64,000 nucleotides of DNA from Arthrobacter sp. SW1 (GCF_001766675.1 NZ_MJLT01000045.1:62001-126000); one strand, 5' to 3'. Counted from the stretch's first letter, positions 16,305-25,325 are shown. Notes: generated by a model not told the origin, from the sequence alone. Program-made: numbers and translations.

Positions 16305-17888
16305 CTAGCCGCGCGCCTGCAGCCCCGGCACGGTGTCCTGGATCTCGAAGGAAGCCCGGGTCCGCGCCTGGGCGCCGCCGGTGTTGACGTAGTCCAGCAC
16401 CCGGAAGTCGGCCCGCATGGCGTCCTTGGTGATCTTCGTGTTCACGTAGCCACGCTGGTCGTTGAAGAACTTCAGGTGCGGGTTCCAGGCCATGATCGGA
16501 TCCGTTGCGGCGGCGTTGCCGTTGCCGCCCGAGGTGATGGAGCTGCACACCAGTTCGGAGCCCACCACGGGGGATTCGGGATCCTTGTAGTCCACCTTCA
16601 CGTCGCTGGCCCAGTGCCGGTGCACGTCGCCGGTGAGGACGACGGCGTTGCGCACCCCGGCGTCCACCCAGCCCTGGGTGATGCGGCGGCGGGAGGCCGC
16701 GTAGCCGTCCCAGCCGTCCATGGACACATCGTCCACGTCGAGGGCCTGGGCGCGGTCGCGTTCGGCGAAGAACACCTGCTGGCCCAGCACGTCCCAGCGG
16801 GCCTCGGAGGCGCGGAAACCGTCCAGCAGCCACTTCTCCTGCTCGGCACCGGTGATGCTGCGGTTCTCGTCGAAGCGCTCCATGATGTTCTTCTTCCAGC
16901 CGTCGCCGGCCAGCTGATCATCGCGGTACTGCCGGGTGTCCATCATGTGGAAGTTGGCCAGGCGGCCCCACTGCACGCGGCGGTAGATGGTCATGTCCGC
17001 ACCGGAGGGCAGCGACGACGGCCGCAACGGCATGTTCTCGTAGTACGCCTGGAAAGCGGCGGCGCGCCGCTGCAGGAACCGTTCGGTGGTGTCGTTCATC
17101 TGGCCGGGGTCCAGGTTTTCCGGGATGTCGTCCGCCCAGTTGTTGTCCACCTCATGGTCGTCCCACACCACCAGCCACGGTGCCACGGCGTGCGCGGCCT
17201 GCAGGTCGGCGTCGGCCTTGTACTGGGCGTGCCGCTGGCGGTAGTTCTCCAGGGTGACGGTCTCCGGGCCGTCGTGGTCGCGGACGTTGCCGCCGCCGAT
17301 CACGTACGAATCCTTCTTGTATTCGTACTGGTAGTCGCCCAGGTGCAGCACCAGGTCCGGCTGGTCTTCGGCCATGCGCTTGTACGCGGTGAAGAAGCCG
17401 TGTTCGTACTGGGCGCAGCTGGCGAAGGCCATGGCCAGGGCGGCCGGCATTTCGTGCGGTGCCGGGCTGGTGAGCGTGCGGCCTACCGGGCTGATGTAGC
17501 GGCCCGAGCGGAAGCGGTAGAAGTACTCGCGGCCGGGCTGCAGGCCGCGCAGTTCCACGTGCACGGAGTGGGCGGAGGAGATCGACGCGATGGCCACGCC
17601 GCGGCGCACCACGCGGGCCATGCGTTCGTCTTCGGCCACCTCCCATTCGACGGGAACATCGCGCGAAGGCATGCCGCCCAGGCCGTCCTCGGCCAGCGGA
17701 TCCACGGCCAAGCGGGTCCAGAGGACGAAACCGTCCGGCCACGGCTCGCCGGAGGCGATGCCCAGGCTGAACGGGTCGGTACGGAGACCGCCCAAGGAGG
17801 GAGCGGCGGCGTTGGCGATTCCGGGGACCGCGACAATGAGGCCGGCACCGAGGCCGGCAGTGAGCAGGGACCTGCGGGAAATAGTCAT
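16305..17888 (-). CDS. phoD: Alkaline phosphatase D / phosphodiesterase, Tat-exported
   Basis: A 527-residue secreted metallophosphoesterase of the PhoD family, which cleaves phosphate mono- and diesters outside the cell. ISRRSLLTAGLGAGLIVAVPGIANA (residues 3-27) is a twin-arginine signal. An N-terminal Ig-like domain follows, then metal-binding motifs: ASCAQYEHG, HLGDYQYEYK, WDDHEVDNNW and LTGDVHRHWASD. Export folded by Tat fits the iron/calcium cofactor known for PhoD. A direct-repeat element at 17928-17950 resembles a PhoP box, so phosphate starvation control is plausible. Confidence 0.93.
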   Translation of the reverse strand: MTISRRSLLTAGLGAGLIVAVPGIANAAAPSLGGLRTDPFSLGIASGEPWPDGFVLWTRLAVDPLAEDGLGGMPSRDVPVEWEVAEDERMARVVRRGVAIASISSAHSVHVELRGLQPGREYFYRFRSGRYISPVGRTLTSPAPHEMPAALAMAFASCAQYEHGFFTAYKRMAEDQPDLVLHLGDYQYEYKKDSYVIGGGNVRDHDGPETVTLENYRQRHAQYKADADLQAAHAVAPWLVVWDDHEVDNNWADDIPENLDPGQMNDTTERFLQRRAAAFQAYYENMPLRPSSLPSGADMTIYRRVQWGRLANFHMMDTRQYRDDQLAGDGWKKNIMERFDENRSITGAEQEKWLLDGFRASEARWDVLGQQVFFAERDRAQALDVDDVSMDGWDGYAASRRRITQGWVDAGVRNAVVLTGDVHRHWASDVKVDYKDPESPVVGSELVCSSITSGGNGNAAATDPIMAWNPHLKFFNDQRGYVNTKITKDAMRADFRVLDYVNTGGAQARTRASFEIQDTVPGLQARG

Positions 17889-17927
17889 GCCGCCACGCTA
17901 GGGACCGTGCTTGGCCGTGCCCTGAAG

Positions 17928-17950
17928 CCCTTGTGAATACAGGTTTAACA
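17928..17950 (-). promoter_or_regulatory. Possible PHO box upstream of phoD
   Basis: Read towards phoD, GTTAAACCTGT is followed directly by ATTCACAAGGG, two 11-base units of the GTTCACC type recognised by actinobacterial PhoP. The site ends about 40 bases before the ATG. Match quality is moderate. Confidence 0.45.
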
Positions 17951-17952
17951 GC

Positions 17953-17992
17953 AAAGGACCGGCGTCCCGTGGGTACGGGACACCGGTCCTTT
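17953..17992. terminator. Hairpin terminator of the MFS-racemase operon
   Basis: AAAGGACCGG-N20-CCGGTCCTTT with an inner TCCCGT/ACGGGA stem, 10 bases past the racemase-like gene stop. It lies immediately beside the possible PHO box. Confidence 0.82.
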
Positions 17993-18001
17993 GGTGGTGG
18001 A

Positions 18002-18724
18002 TCAGGCTGCCGGAACCTCCAGCCTTTCCAGCAGCAGCGCGCAGGCGCTGGAGATGGGCTGGATGATCTCCGCGGAGGTGGTTTCCGCCAGCCGGCGGGC
18101 CGTCTCGCTGAGCGGCCCGCCCGCGATGATCACCGCGTCTGCGCCGTCCACCGTGGTGGAATCGCCGACGGCGGCGGCTAGCTCCTGGTACTGCCGTTCC
18201 GGATCGGCGGCGAGCACCAGGGGTTCGGAGGCGGTGAGCCGGACCCCGCTGAAGGTATCCGACTTGCCGTGCGAAGCGACCAGGGCTGCCAGCGAATCCG
18301 CCAGCAGCGGGGTGCTGGTCGCCATGCCGAAGCGCCGCCCGCCCTTCGCCGCCTGATGGATGGAGCCTTGCCCGATGCCGAGCACCTGGACCTCCGGGTA
18401 CTGCTCCCGCAGTTCCCGTTCCAGGGCCTCCCGGCCCGGGTCCCCGATGGCCGAGACGATCACCGCAACCACCGTGCCGCCGTCGGGCCCTTCCAGGTAG
18501 TCCAGCACCGCGGTGCGGACGTGCGCCGCGGAAGCGGCCAGCGAGTCGGGGTCGATGATCATGGCCGGCCCGGCGGCCGCCGTGAGCCCGACCACGCTGA
18601 AGCCGTGCGGCGCGAGGGCCTCGGTGGCGAGCTCGGCCATCATGGCGGTGGTGCGGGTGTTGCTGTTCGGGTTGACCAGCAACACCATGCCGCGCGCCGC
18701 CGCCGGAGCGGAATCAGTGGCCAT
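18002..18724 (-). CDS. Asp/Glu/hydantoin racemase-fold protein lacking both catalytic cysteines
   Basis: A 240-residue protein of the Asp/Glu/hydantoin racemase superfamily (NPNSNTRTT near residue 18, GDPG at 94-97, GGPLSET near 203). In hydantoin and allantoin racemases a Cys precedes the GDPG loop and a second Cys lies in a GCAG motif. Here the matching positions are Ala92 (preceded by Ser91) and Gly202, so the usual two-thiol racemisation cannot occur. Its start overlaps the MFS transporter gene end by 11 bases, so both act on the same imported compound. It may be an isomerase, decarboxylase or binding protein. Confidence 0.8.
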   Translation of the reverse strand: MATDSAPAAARGMVLLVNPNSNTRTTAMMAELATEALAPHGFSVVGLTAAAGPAMIIDPDSLAASAAHVRTAVLDYLEGPDGGTVVAVIVSAIGDPGREALERELREQYPEVQVLGIGQGSIHQAAKGGRRFGMATSTPLLADSLAALVASHGKSDTFSGVRLTASEPLVLAADPERQYQELAAAVGDSTTVDGADAVIIAGGPLSETARRLAETTSAEIIQPISSACALLLERLEVPAA

Positions 18725-20174
18725 AGATCGCGGCCTCTTCTTCCTCGGAACCGTCCTCTTCCATCGGCTTGCCGAAGGTTTCCGGCGGGAACTGGACCGC
18801 GATGGCCAGGACCACGAACAGGCCGGCCAGGGTGGCGAACATGCCGCCGAGGCCTGCGGAGTCGAAGATGGCGCCGGAGATCAGCGGGAACAGGCCACCG
18901 GAGAGCGAGCCTGCGGCGAGGATGATGGAGGTGCCGAAGCCGCGGGTGCGGGTGGGGTAGAGCTCCGGGGCGAACAGCCAGATGGTGGTGTTCAGGATGA
19001 TCACGGAGAAGTTGAACAGCACACCGAAGATGATCACCAAGGTGATGTTGCTGGCCAGGAACGCCATGGACAGGCCGGCGATGCAACCCAGCGCGGCGGC
19101 ACCGGTGAGCACCTTCTTGCGCGGCAGGCGGCTGGCGAGGAACGCCGCGGTGCAGGCGCCCAGCAGGGAGCCGGACTGCATGATCAGCGTGAACCAGAGG
19201 CTGGTCTTCACCTCGAAGCCCTGGGCAACAAGGATGGTGGGCATCAGGGTCAGCATGGAGATCTGGGCTGCGTAGGACATGCAGACGGCGATGCAGAGGA
19301 GGATGGTGCGCTTGGCGAGCTTGCCGCGGAGGGCGTCCTTCCAGTGGCCGGTGGACTTGGCCTCCACCGGGTCCGGAGCCGCGGTGATGAACTGTTCGGG
19401 ATCGTTGATGGGGCCGGAGAGCTTGCCGCGGGCCAGGCGCGTGATGACCAGGTTCGCTTCATCGAGACGGCCCTTGGAGGCCAGGAAGCGCGGCGTTTCA
19501 GGGACGTACCGCCGGAAGAACATCACCAGCAGGGCCGGGATGAAGAGCAGGCCGAAGACCCAGCGCCACTTGTCCGGGCCGTCGAAGAGCGTGAAGACCA
19601 GGATGCCGAAAGCGGGGGCGAGCATGTTGCCCAGGCCCGCTGCCGTGACGTTGATGAGGCCGACGGCGGTGCCGCGGTGCCGGGCCGAGAAGAACTCGGC
19701 CATCATGATGACGGCGACGGCGATCTCGCCGCCCAGGCCGAAGCCGACGATGAAGCGGCCGGCGGCAAGCACGGGATAGTTGGGCGCGATGGCGCAGAGG
19801 AGGGAACCGCCCGCGAAGATGATCAGGTTGATCATGAGCATCTGGCGGCGGCCGTACTTGTCCACGATCAGGCCGGTTGCCACGCGGCCAAGGGCGGTGG
19901 CGGTGAAGGTCATGGTGTTGAGCAGGCCGATCTCGGTGCCGCCCAGTCCCCACGCTTCACGCAGGATGGGTCCGGTGATGCCGACGGCGTTCTGTTCCAG
20001 GGCGTCGAAGAACACGCCGAGGAGGATCATGAAGACGATGCTGCGGTGGGCGCCGGTGACGCCGATCTTTTGGTATGCACCTTCGATCTGCTGCGCCAGG
20101 GAACCCTTGCGGGGGCCGGTGCCCGTTCCGCTGGCTGGTGTTGTTGCGGCCCCCCGGGAAGCGTTGCTGTCCAC
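18714..20174 (-). CDS. MFS transporter (organic acid/aromatic acid symporter-like)
   Basis: A 486-residue, 12-segment MFS protein with DKYGRRQMLM after segment 2, RFIVGFGLGGEIAVAVIM in segment 4 and PETPRFLASKGR in the central loop, a pattern shared by sugar and aromatic-acid:H+ symporters. GTG 20174 is chosen over an in-frame ATG at 20270 because AAGGAG lies 5 bases before it; the 32 upstream codons are atypical. It is the first gene of an operon with the racemase-fold protein. Two TTGG-N4-CCAA palindromes lie upstream (20300, 20323). The acidic C-terminus is EEDGSEEEEAA. Confidence 0.87.
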   Translation of the reverse strand: MDSNASRGAATTPASGTGTGPRKGSLAQQIEGAYQKIGVTGAHRSIVFMILLGVFFDALEQNAVGITGPILREAWGLGGTEIGLLNTMTFTATALGRVATGLIVDKYGRRQMLMINLIIFAGGSLLCAIAPNYPVLAAGRFIVGFGLGGEIAVAVIMMAEFFSARHRGTAVGLINVTAAGLGNMLAPAFGILVFTLFDGPDKWRWVFGLLFIPALLVMFFRRYVPETPRFLASKGRLDEANLVITRLARGKLSGPINDPEQFITAAPDPVEAKSTGHWKDALRGKLAKRTILLCIAVCMSYAAQISMLTLMPTILVAQGFEVKTSLWFTLIMQSGSLLGACTAAFLASRLPRKKVLTGAAALGCIAGLSMAFLASNITLVIIFGVLFNFSVIILNTTIWLFAPELYPTRTRGFGTSIILAAGSLSGGLFPLISGAIFDSAGLGGMFATLAGLFVVLAIAVQFPPETFGKPMEEDGSEEEEAAIYGH

Positions 20175-20299
20175 GGTGTGCTCCTTACTGAGCTCTGAAG
20201 AAGGGATTGTCCGTGCCTCCGGACTATTCCAGGATGTGGGAACTTTCATGATGCGAAAACTAAATTTCACAACTGGGATCGTGTGATTCAGGTTACATC

Positions 20300-20336
20300 T
20301 TGGGATCCCAATAATTCAATGCTTTGGTATGCCAAA
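20300..20336. promoter_or_regulatory. Two GntR-type palindromes upstream of the MFS operon
   Basis: TTGGGATCCCAA (20300-20311, perfect) and TTTGGTATGCCAAA (20323-20336, 5-base arms) both fit TTGG-N4-CCAA. The same motif is at 61344 upstream of dctA. The form suits GntR/FadR-family regulators; no such regulator is encoded in the window. Confidence 0.6.
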
Positions 20337-20362
20337 TTTTTGTAACGCTGCCGTCAACGAAA

Positions 20363-20399
20363 AATGACCGCCGGCTCACCTTGTGAGCCGGCGGTCATT
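20363..20399. terminator. Hairpin terminator after the alpha/beta hydrolase
   Basis: Perfect 17-base arms (AATGACCGCCGGCTCAC and complement) around a 3-base loop, 38 bases past the hydrolase stop. Confidence 0.85.
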
Positions 20400-20419
20400 C
20401 CGGGGTGCGTTCGCTCCGT

Positions 20420-21315
<896 letters not shown>

Positions 21316-21321
21316 CTAAGT

Positions 21322-21384
21322 CAACGCGGGGTCACTTAGGGCCGCTTTGAGGGCCTGGAATGGGCCGTATGTGACCCCGCGTTG
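21322..21384. repeat. 63-bp palindromic element, copy B (degenerate core)
   Basis: Same length and outer arms as the other copies (14 outer bases perfectly paired), but the inner arms have diverged, leaving CTTTGAG-GGC-CTGGAAT at the centre. It starts 12 bases past the stop of the small gene at 21396. Confidence 0.9.
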
Positions 21385-21395
21385 CTTGGACTGCC

Positions 21396-21569
21396 TTAGG
21401 CGGCGACCGAAACGGTGAAGGTGCCGGGGCCGCTGGCGGTGACGGCGATCTTGGTGGGGCAGATGCTGTGGCGGGCCGAGAGCTCATTGACGACGGAGTC
21501 GAGCGTGTGGTGCACGGCGTTGCGGTCCCAGATCTTGAGGGTGACGGATTCTGCGGTTTCAAACGTCAT
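21396..21569 (-). CDS. Small uncharacterised protein
   Basis: A 57-residue protein beginning MTFETAESVTLKIWDRNAVHHTL and ending in a beta-like SGPGTFTVSVAA. An upstream in-frame ATG at 21638 would give 80 residues; the shorter form is preferred because GGAAG precedes it and the extra 23 residues look unlike a folded start. No motif is recognised. Possibly a stress or regulatory small protein; coding status is moderately supported by actinobacterial codon use. Confidence 0.5.
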   Translation of the reverse strand: MTFETAESVTLKIWDRNAVHHTLDSVVNELSARHSICPTKIAVTASGPGTFTVSVAA

Positions 21570-21812
21570 TGTTCGGCTTCCAATCATGAATGCGGTTGCC
21601 GGCCCTGCGCCAATGCAGAGCCGGATGGTCTGATCCATGAACGCCCCGTGCCTCCGGGCGGCTCTGCGAGCTCACCGGTTTGGCCTCGTTGCGTCCACCA
21701 GATGAAGGATTGGCCTGGAGCGGGTCCGGGCCAACTTTTCCATGGTGCACGGAGGGCGGCGGGCCGCTCAATCGACTGCGTCACATGGCGGGGTGATCCT
21801 GATCACAGCGCC

Positions 21813-22379
21813 TCACGGCAGCCGCGACGGCCGCAGCACCACAGCCTCGCCGGCCCGTGGCGGATCCAGCGGAACGGGGCTGATCAACACCGCCGGGCCG
21901 CGGTGCAGCGCGCCGTCGGAGAGCACCCGGCAGCGGACGCCGCCGCGCCCGCGCATTGCCTTATGGGCTCCGGGTGCCAGCATCCGGTCCATCCAAGCGC
22001 ACGGATGGGCGGCCCGCCCGGCGTGCAGGCGGACCAGGCCGCCGCCGGACTCCAGGGCGAAGTCGTGGCCGAGCAGCGGCGCCAGCTCGGCGCCGCGCAG
22101 GAAAACGTTGCGCCGGGTCAGCAGCGGGTCCAGCGGACCGGCGCCGAGTTCCGCCGCGATCGCTTCGAGAGCCTCGACGGCGAAGAGCGTGACCGCCGCG
22201 TCCATGTGCGCCGCCTTGCCGAAGAAGCGGTCGGCCACGATTCCCTTGCCTGCCACCAGTTCCACGGCGTCAGCGTCCACGGCGGGAACATCGGCCGCGC
22301 CGTCGCGCGCCCGGCCGAAGTAGGCATGCTCCGGCGAAACCAGCAGGTGCAGCACGTCCACGTCGTAGCGGTAACTCAT
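21813..22379 (-). CDS. MOSC domain protein
   Basis: A 188-residue protein matching the MOSC fold: VELVAGKGIVADRFFG, RRNVFLRGAELAPLLGHDF, and VRLHAGRAAHPCAWMDRM with the conserved Cys (about residue 127), then MRGRGGVRCRVLSDGAL. MOSC domains bind sulfur-carrying molybdenum cofactor and deliver sulfur to, or reduce N-hydroxylated substrates with, molybdoenzymes. It stands alone here, divergent from the ArsR gene at 22462; a link to the molybdoenzyme at 52269 is only a possibility. Confidence 0.82.
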   Translation of the reverse strand: MSYRYDVDVLHLLVSPEHAYFGRARDGAADVPAVDADAVELVAGKGIVADRFFGKAAHMDAAVTLFAVEALEAIAAELGAGPLDPLLTRRNVFLRGAELAPLLGHDFALESGGGLVRLHAGRAAHPCAWMDRMLAPGAHKAMRGRGGVRCRVLSDGALHRGPAVLISPVPLDPPRAGEAVVLRPSRLP

Positions 22380-22424
22380 GCCATCAAATTATCCTCCGCC
22401 AAGTTTTTCTCCGTCCGCCAACCA

Positions 22425-22477
22425 TTGACACCGTCTGCGCTCTGGAATAATCTACAACCAAATGGTTGTAGATTATT
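22425..22477 (+). promoter_or_regulatory. Leaderless ArsR promoter with a 14-bp-arm operator spanning the start codon
   Basis: TTGACA (22425-22430) and TAATCT (22448-22453) are spaced 17 bases. Transcription would start at about 22460-22462, on the ATG itself. AATAATCTACAACC (22446-22459) and its exact complement (22464-22477) flank the 4 bases AAAT, so the operator covers the -10, the start site and the first five codons. Confidence 0.85.
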
Positions 22478-22821
22478 TGGACGAAGCCGGGATCGACCGC
22501 CTGTTCCAGGCGCTTGCGGATCCCACCCGCCGGGACATTGTTCGCCGGGTGACGCTGGGCGAGTACTCAGTGTCAGGCCTCGCCGCGTTGTACGCCATGA
22601 GCTTTGCCGCCGTCCAGAAACATGTGGCGGTACTGGAACGTGCCTCCCTGGTCAGCAAGGAGAAGCGCGGAAGGGAGCAGATTGTGCGGGGGAACCACGA
22701 AGGGCTGCAGAACGTCCGCCGGCTGCTTGAGGAATACGAGGAGATCTGGCGGCAACGCGCCGCCCAGATCGCAGACATCCTCGCCGAAGAACCAAAACAC
22801 AACGGAAGGGTTCAGCAATGA
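22462..22821 (+). CDS. ArsR family regulator
   Basis: A 119-residue winged-helix repressor. LFQALADPTRRDIVRRV (residues 14-30) and SVSGLAALYAMSFAAVQKHVAVLERASLV (residues 37-65) are the classic ArsR/SmtB elements. No metal-site cysteines are present, so it belongs to the non-metal subgroup found with AHSA1 (SRPBCC) proteins. It overlaps the next gene by 4 bases (ATGA). It almost certainly represses its own operon through the palindrome spanning its start codon. Confidence 0.9.
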   Translation: MVVDYLDEAGIDRLFQALADPTRRDIVRRVTLGEYSVSGLAALYAMSFAAVQKHVAVLERASLVSKEKRGREQIVRGNHEGLQNVRRLLEEYEEIWRQRAAQIADILAEEPKHNGRVQQ

Positions 22822-23315
22822 CTGTCATCAGTTCCACCACGAATCCCGAGGCACTCAGCCTGACGCTTGTCACGGAGTTCGATGCCGACGTCGAACGCGT
22901 CTGGCAGATCTGGGAAGATCCGCGCCAGCTGGAACGCTGGTGGGGCCCTCCCGGCTACCCGGCCACCTTCGAAAAGCACGAGTTCACGCCCGGCGGCGAG
23001 GCCGGCTACTACATGACCACGCCCGAAGGCGAGAAGCCCCGCGGCTGGTGGCGCTTCACGCGGATCGAGCGGCCGAACCGGCTTGAGCTCGAGGACGGCT
23101 TCGCGGACGAGAACGGTGAACCTGTCGAGAGCATCGGCTCCGGCCAGGTGATCGTCACGCTGGAGGACATCGGCGGCCGCACCCGGATGACCATCCAGAA
23201 CAACTTCGCCTCCGAGGAGCAGATGACCACCATGCTCCAGATGGGCATGGAAGAAGGCATGAAGGAAGCGGCAGGGCAGATCGACGATCTGCTCGCCGAA
23301 CACTCGCGCGCCTGA
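22818..23315 (+). CDS. SRPBCC (AHSA1-like) protein
   Basis: A 165-residue START/Bet v1-like protein. LVTEFDADVERVWQIWEDPRQLERWWGPPGYPATFEKHEF at residues 17-56 is diagnostic of the AHSA1 subfamily, followed by the closing helix (MLQMGMEEGMKEAAGQIDDLL). Members bind hydrophobic ligands or interact with partner proteins; the ligand is unknown. It is co-transcribed with the ArsR repressor (ATGA overlap), a common pair in actinobacteria in which the ligand protein is induced together with its regulator. Confidence 0.87.
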   Translation: MTVISSTTNPEALSLTLVTEFDADVERVWQIWEDPRQLERWWGPPGYPATFEKHEFTPGGEAGYYMTTPEGEKPRGWWRFTRIERPNRLELEDGFADENGEPVESIGSGQVIVTLEDIGGRTRMTIQNNFASEEQMTTMLQMGMEEGMKEAAGQIDDLLAEHSRA

Positions 23316-23325
23316 CGCGCAAGGA

Positions 23326-23364
23326 CAGCCGACGACGGCGGGAGCCTCCCGCCGTCGTCGGCTG
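23326..23364. terminator. Strong hairpin terminator (GACGACGGCGGG type)
   Basis: Nineteen complementary bases on each side (CAGCCGACGACGGCGGGAG and its complement). It shares the 12-base GACGACGGCGGG core with the terminator at 9126 and follows the SRPBCC gene by 10 bases. Confidence 0.88.
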
Positions 23365-23388
23365 CCGTTAAGCTCCCGGCAGTACGCT

Positions 23389-24000
23389 GTGGTTATGGAC
23401 GGGGAGGCCGCCGAATCCGGTGCCAGGCGCCGGCTGGAACGGGCGGCGGAGCTGCGGGCTGCGCGCTCGTCCGGGAAGCTGACGCCGGAGGAAGCCGAGT
23501 GGCTCGCGGCGGAAGACGAGCTGCAGGAGAAGCGCCGGAAGATCGGCAGTGCCGCGCGCGCCGACTACCTGGTGCGGGACGCGATGGCCCAGGGCAAGTT
23601 CGACAACCTCAAGTACGCCGGCAAGCCGATTCCGGGCCTCGGCGAAAGCTACGATCCTGACTGGTGGATCAAAGGGCTCATCCAGCGGGAGCAACTCAGC
23701 GGCCTGGCTCCGGAGGCGATCCTGCTGCGTAGGGACGATGCGGAACTGGACGCCGTGCTGGACGGGCAGCCCACGGAGGACCGGGTCCGGGCTGTCCTCG
23801 AGGAATTCAACGCCCGCGTCATCAATGCGCGGCGGCAGCTGCAGGGCGGTCCGCCCGTTGTTACCAAAACCCGGGACATCGACGGCGAGCTGGAACGTTG
23901 GCATGCCCGGCGCGCCGCTGCGGCCGCCGAACGCACAACGCCGCCACCGGAGCCCCGAAGGCCCTGGTGGCGGCGCCGGCCACGCGAAGGCGGTGCCTAG
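23389..24000 (+). CDS. DUF1992 protein (DnaJ subfamily C member 28-like)
   Basis: A 203-residue protein with the DUF1992 core: DYLVRDAMAQGKFDNLKYAGKPIPGLGESYDPDWWIKGLIQREQLSGLAPEAILLRRD at residues 59-116. The family resembles a DnaJ-linked domain but no J domain is present here. Function unknown. Ends in a basic, Pro-rich tail (PPPEPRRPWWRRRPRE). The start is GTG 23389 or ATG 23395. Its stop overlaps the stop of the convergent symporter gene in the 4 bases CTAG. Confidence 0.82.
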   Translation: MVMDGEAAESGARRRLERAAELRAARSSGKLTPEEAEWLAAEDELQEKRRKIGSAARADYLVRDAMAQGKFDNLKYAGKPIPGLGESYDPDWWIKGLIQREQLSGLAPEAILLRRDDAELDAVLDGQPTEDRVRAVLEEFNARVINARRQLQGGPPVVTKTRDIDGELERWHARRAAAAAERTTPPPEPRRPWWRRRPREGGA

Positions 24001-25325
24001 CTCACCGGATTGCCGAGTTCACGCAGCGGAGTCTTGTGCGTCTCCCGTGCCCAGAGCGCACCGGCTACGGCCAGCACGGTGGAGGCCGCCACGATCCACG
24101 CTGCCGGGCCCCAGTTCGCCTTGTCGCCGCCGACCAGGGCGGTGCCCAGCAGGGGAGTGAAGCCGGCGCAGAGGATGCCGATCTGCAGGCCGATGGCCAT
24201 GCCGGAGTAGCGGACTTTCACGTTGAACAGCTCCGAGAACCATGCGGGGTAGATGGCGTTGGACATCGAGTAGGTGCCGGCGGTGATCAGGGTGCTGGCC
24301 AGGAAGATCATGGGGATGTTGCCGGTGGAGATCACCGAGAAGTACACGAAGATCATGGCGCCGGAGCCGAGGACGCCGCCGATGAACACGGGGCGCCGGC
24401 CGAACTTGTCGGACAGGGCGGCGAAGAACGGCTGCGAGGCAATGGCGATCACGTTGCCCAGGATGCTCACCCACAGCATGGTGGACGCCGGAACGCCAAC
24501 GGACACCGCATACGCCAGGCCGAAGGACTGCATGAAGGTGTTGGTGACCGTCTCGAAGGACATCAGAGCCACCTGGAAGAACTGTGCCGGGTGGGTGGCG
24601 AACATCTTGGCGAAAGGCAGCTTCACGAGCTCGCCGTGATCGTGCTTTTCCTCGAACACCTCCGGCTCATCCAGCGAACGGCGCACCAGGTAGGCCACCA
24701 CCAGCACCACCAGGGAAAGCCAGAAGGGGATGCGCCAGCCCCAGGCCAGGCGTTCGGCCTCGCCCATCGCGGCGACCGGCAGGAATGCCAGCGAGGCAAG
24801 GACGATGCCGGCGGAGATGCCGCTCATGGCGAAGCTCGCGAAGAAGCCGCGCTTTCCTTCCGGGGCTTCCTCGGTGGAGAGCGCCGAGGCGCCCGCGGTT
24901 TCGGCGCCGGCGGACAGGCCCTGCAGGAGGCGGAGGACCACCAGCAGGGTGGGCGCCAGGTAGCCGGCGGCGGTGAAGTCCGGCAGGATGCCGATGGCGA
25001 ACGTCGCCGTTCCCATCAGCGCCAGCGTGAGGACCAGGGTGTTCTTGCGGCCGATCTTGTCGCCGAGGTGGCCGAAGACGATTGCGCCGAAGGGCCGCGC
25101 CACGTAGGCCACGCCGAACGTGGCGAAGGAAGCGATCAAGGCAATGGTGGGGTCGCCGGCCGGGAAGAAGATCTTGGAGAAGACCAGGGACGCCGCCGTG
25201 GCGTAGATGAAGAAGTCGTAGTACTCCAGGGCGCCGCCAAGGAATGCCGCGAGGGCTGCTTTCCTGGCCCGCTTGAGCTGGCGCTCGTCGGCCGTGGTTG
25301 CCGGGCCGCTTGCGAGATTGGTCAT
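23997..25325 (-). CDS. MHS-family (metabolite:H+ symporter) MFS transporter
   Basis: A 442-residue MFS carrier of the metabolite:H+ symporter subfamily (citrate, shikimate or proline-betaine type). LGGALEYYDFFIYATAASLVFSKIFFP after residue 25 and GHLGDKIGRKNTL after segment 2 are diagnostic, as is the RSLDEPEVFEE loop. ATG 25325 is preferred to an upstream ATG at 25439 because AAGGA lies about 8 bases before it and the upstream codons look non-coding. The leader carries GTTCG-N5-CGAAC at 25372, a possible IclR-type operator. Confidence 0.87.
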   Translation of the reverse strand: MTNLASGPATTADERQLKRARKAALAAFLGGALEYYDFFIYATAASLVFSKIFFPAGDPTIALIASFATFGVAYVARPFGAIVFGHLGDKIGRKNTLVLTLALMGTATFAIGILPDFTAAGYLAPTLLVVLRLLQGLSAGAETAGASALSTEEAPEGKRGFFASFAMSGISAGIVLASLAFLPVAAMGEAERLAWGWRIPFWLSLVVLVVAYLVRRSLDEPEVFEEKHDHGELVKLPFAKMFATHPAQFFQVALMSFETVTNTFMQSFGLAYAVSVGVPASTMLWVSILGNVIAIASQPFFAALSDKFGRRPVFIGGVLGSGAMIFVYFSVISTGNIPMIFLASTLITAGTYSMSNAIYPAWFSELFNVKVRYSGMAIGLQIGILCAGFTPLLGTALVGGDKANWGPAAWIVAASTVLAVAGALWARETHKTPLRELGNPVS

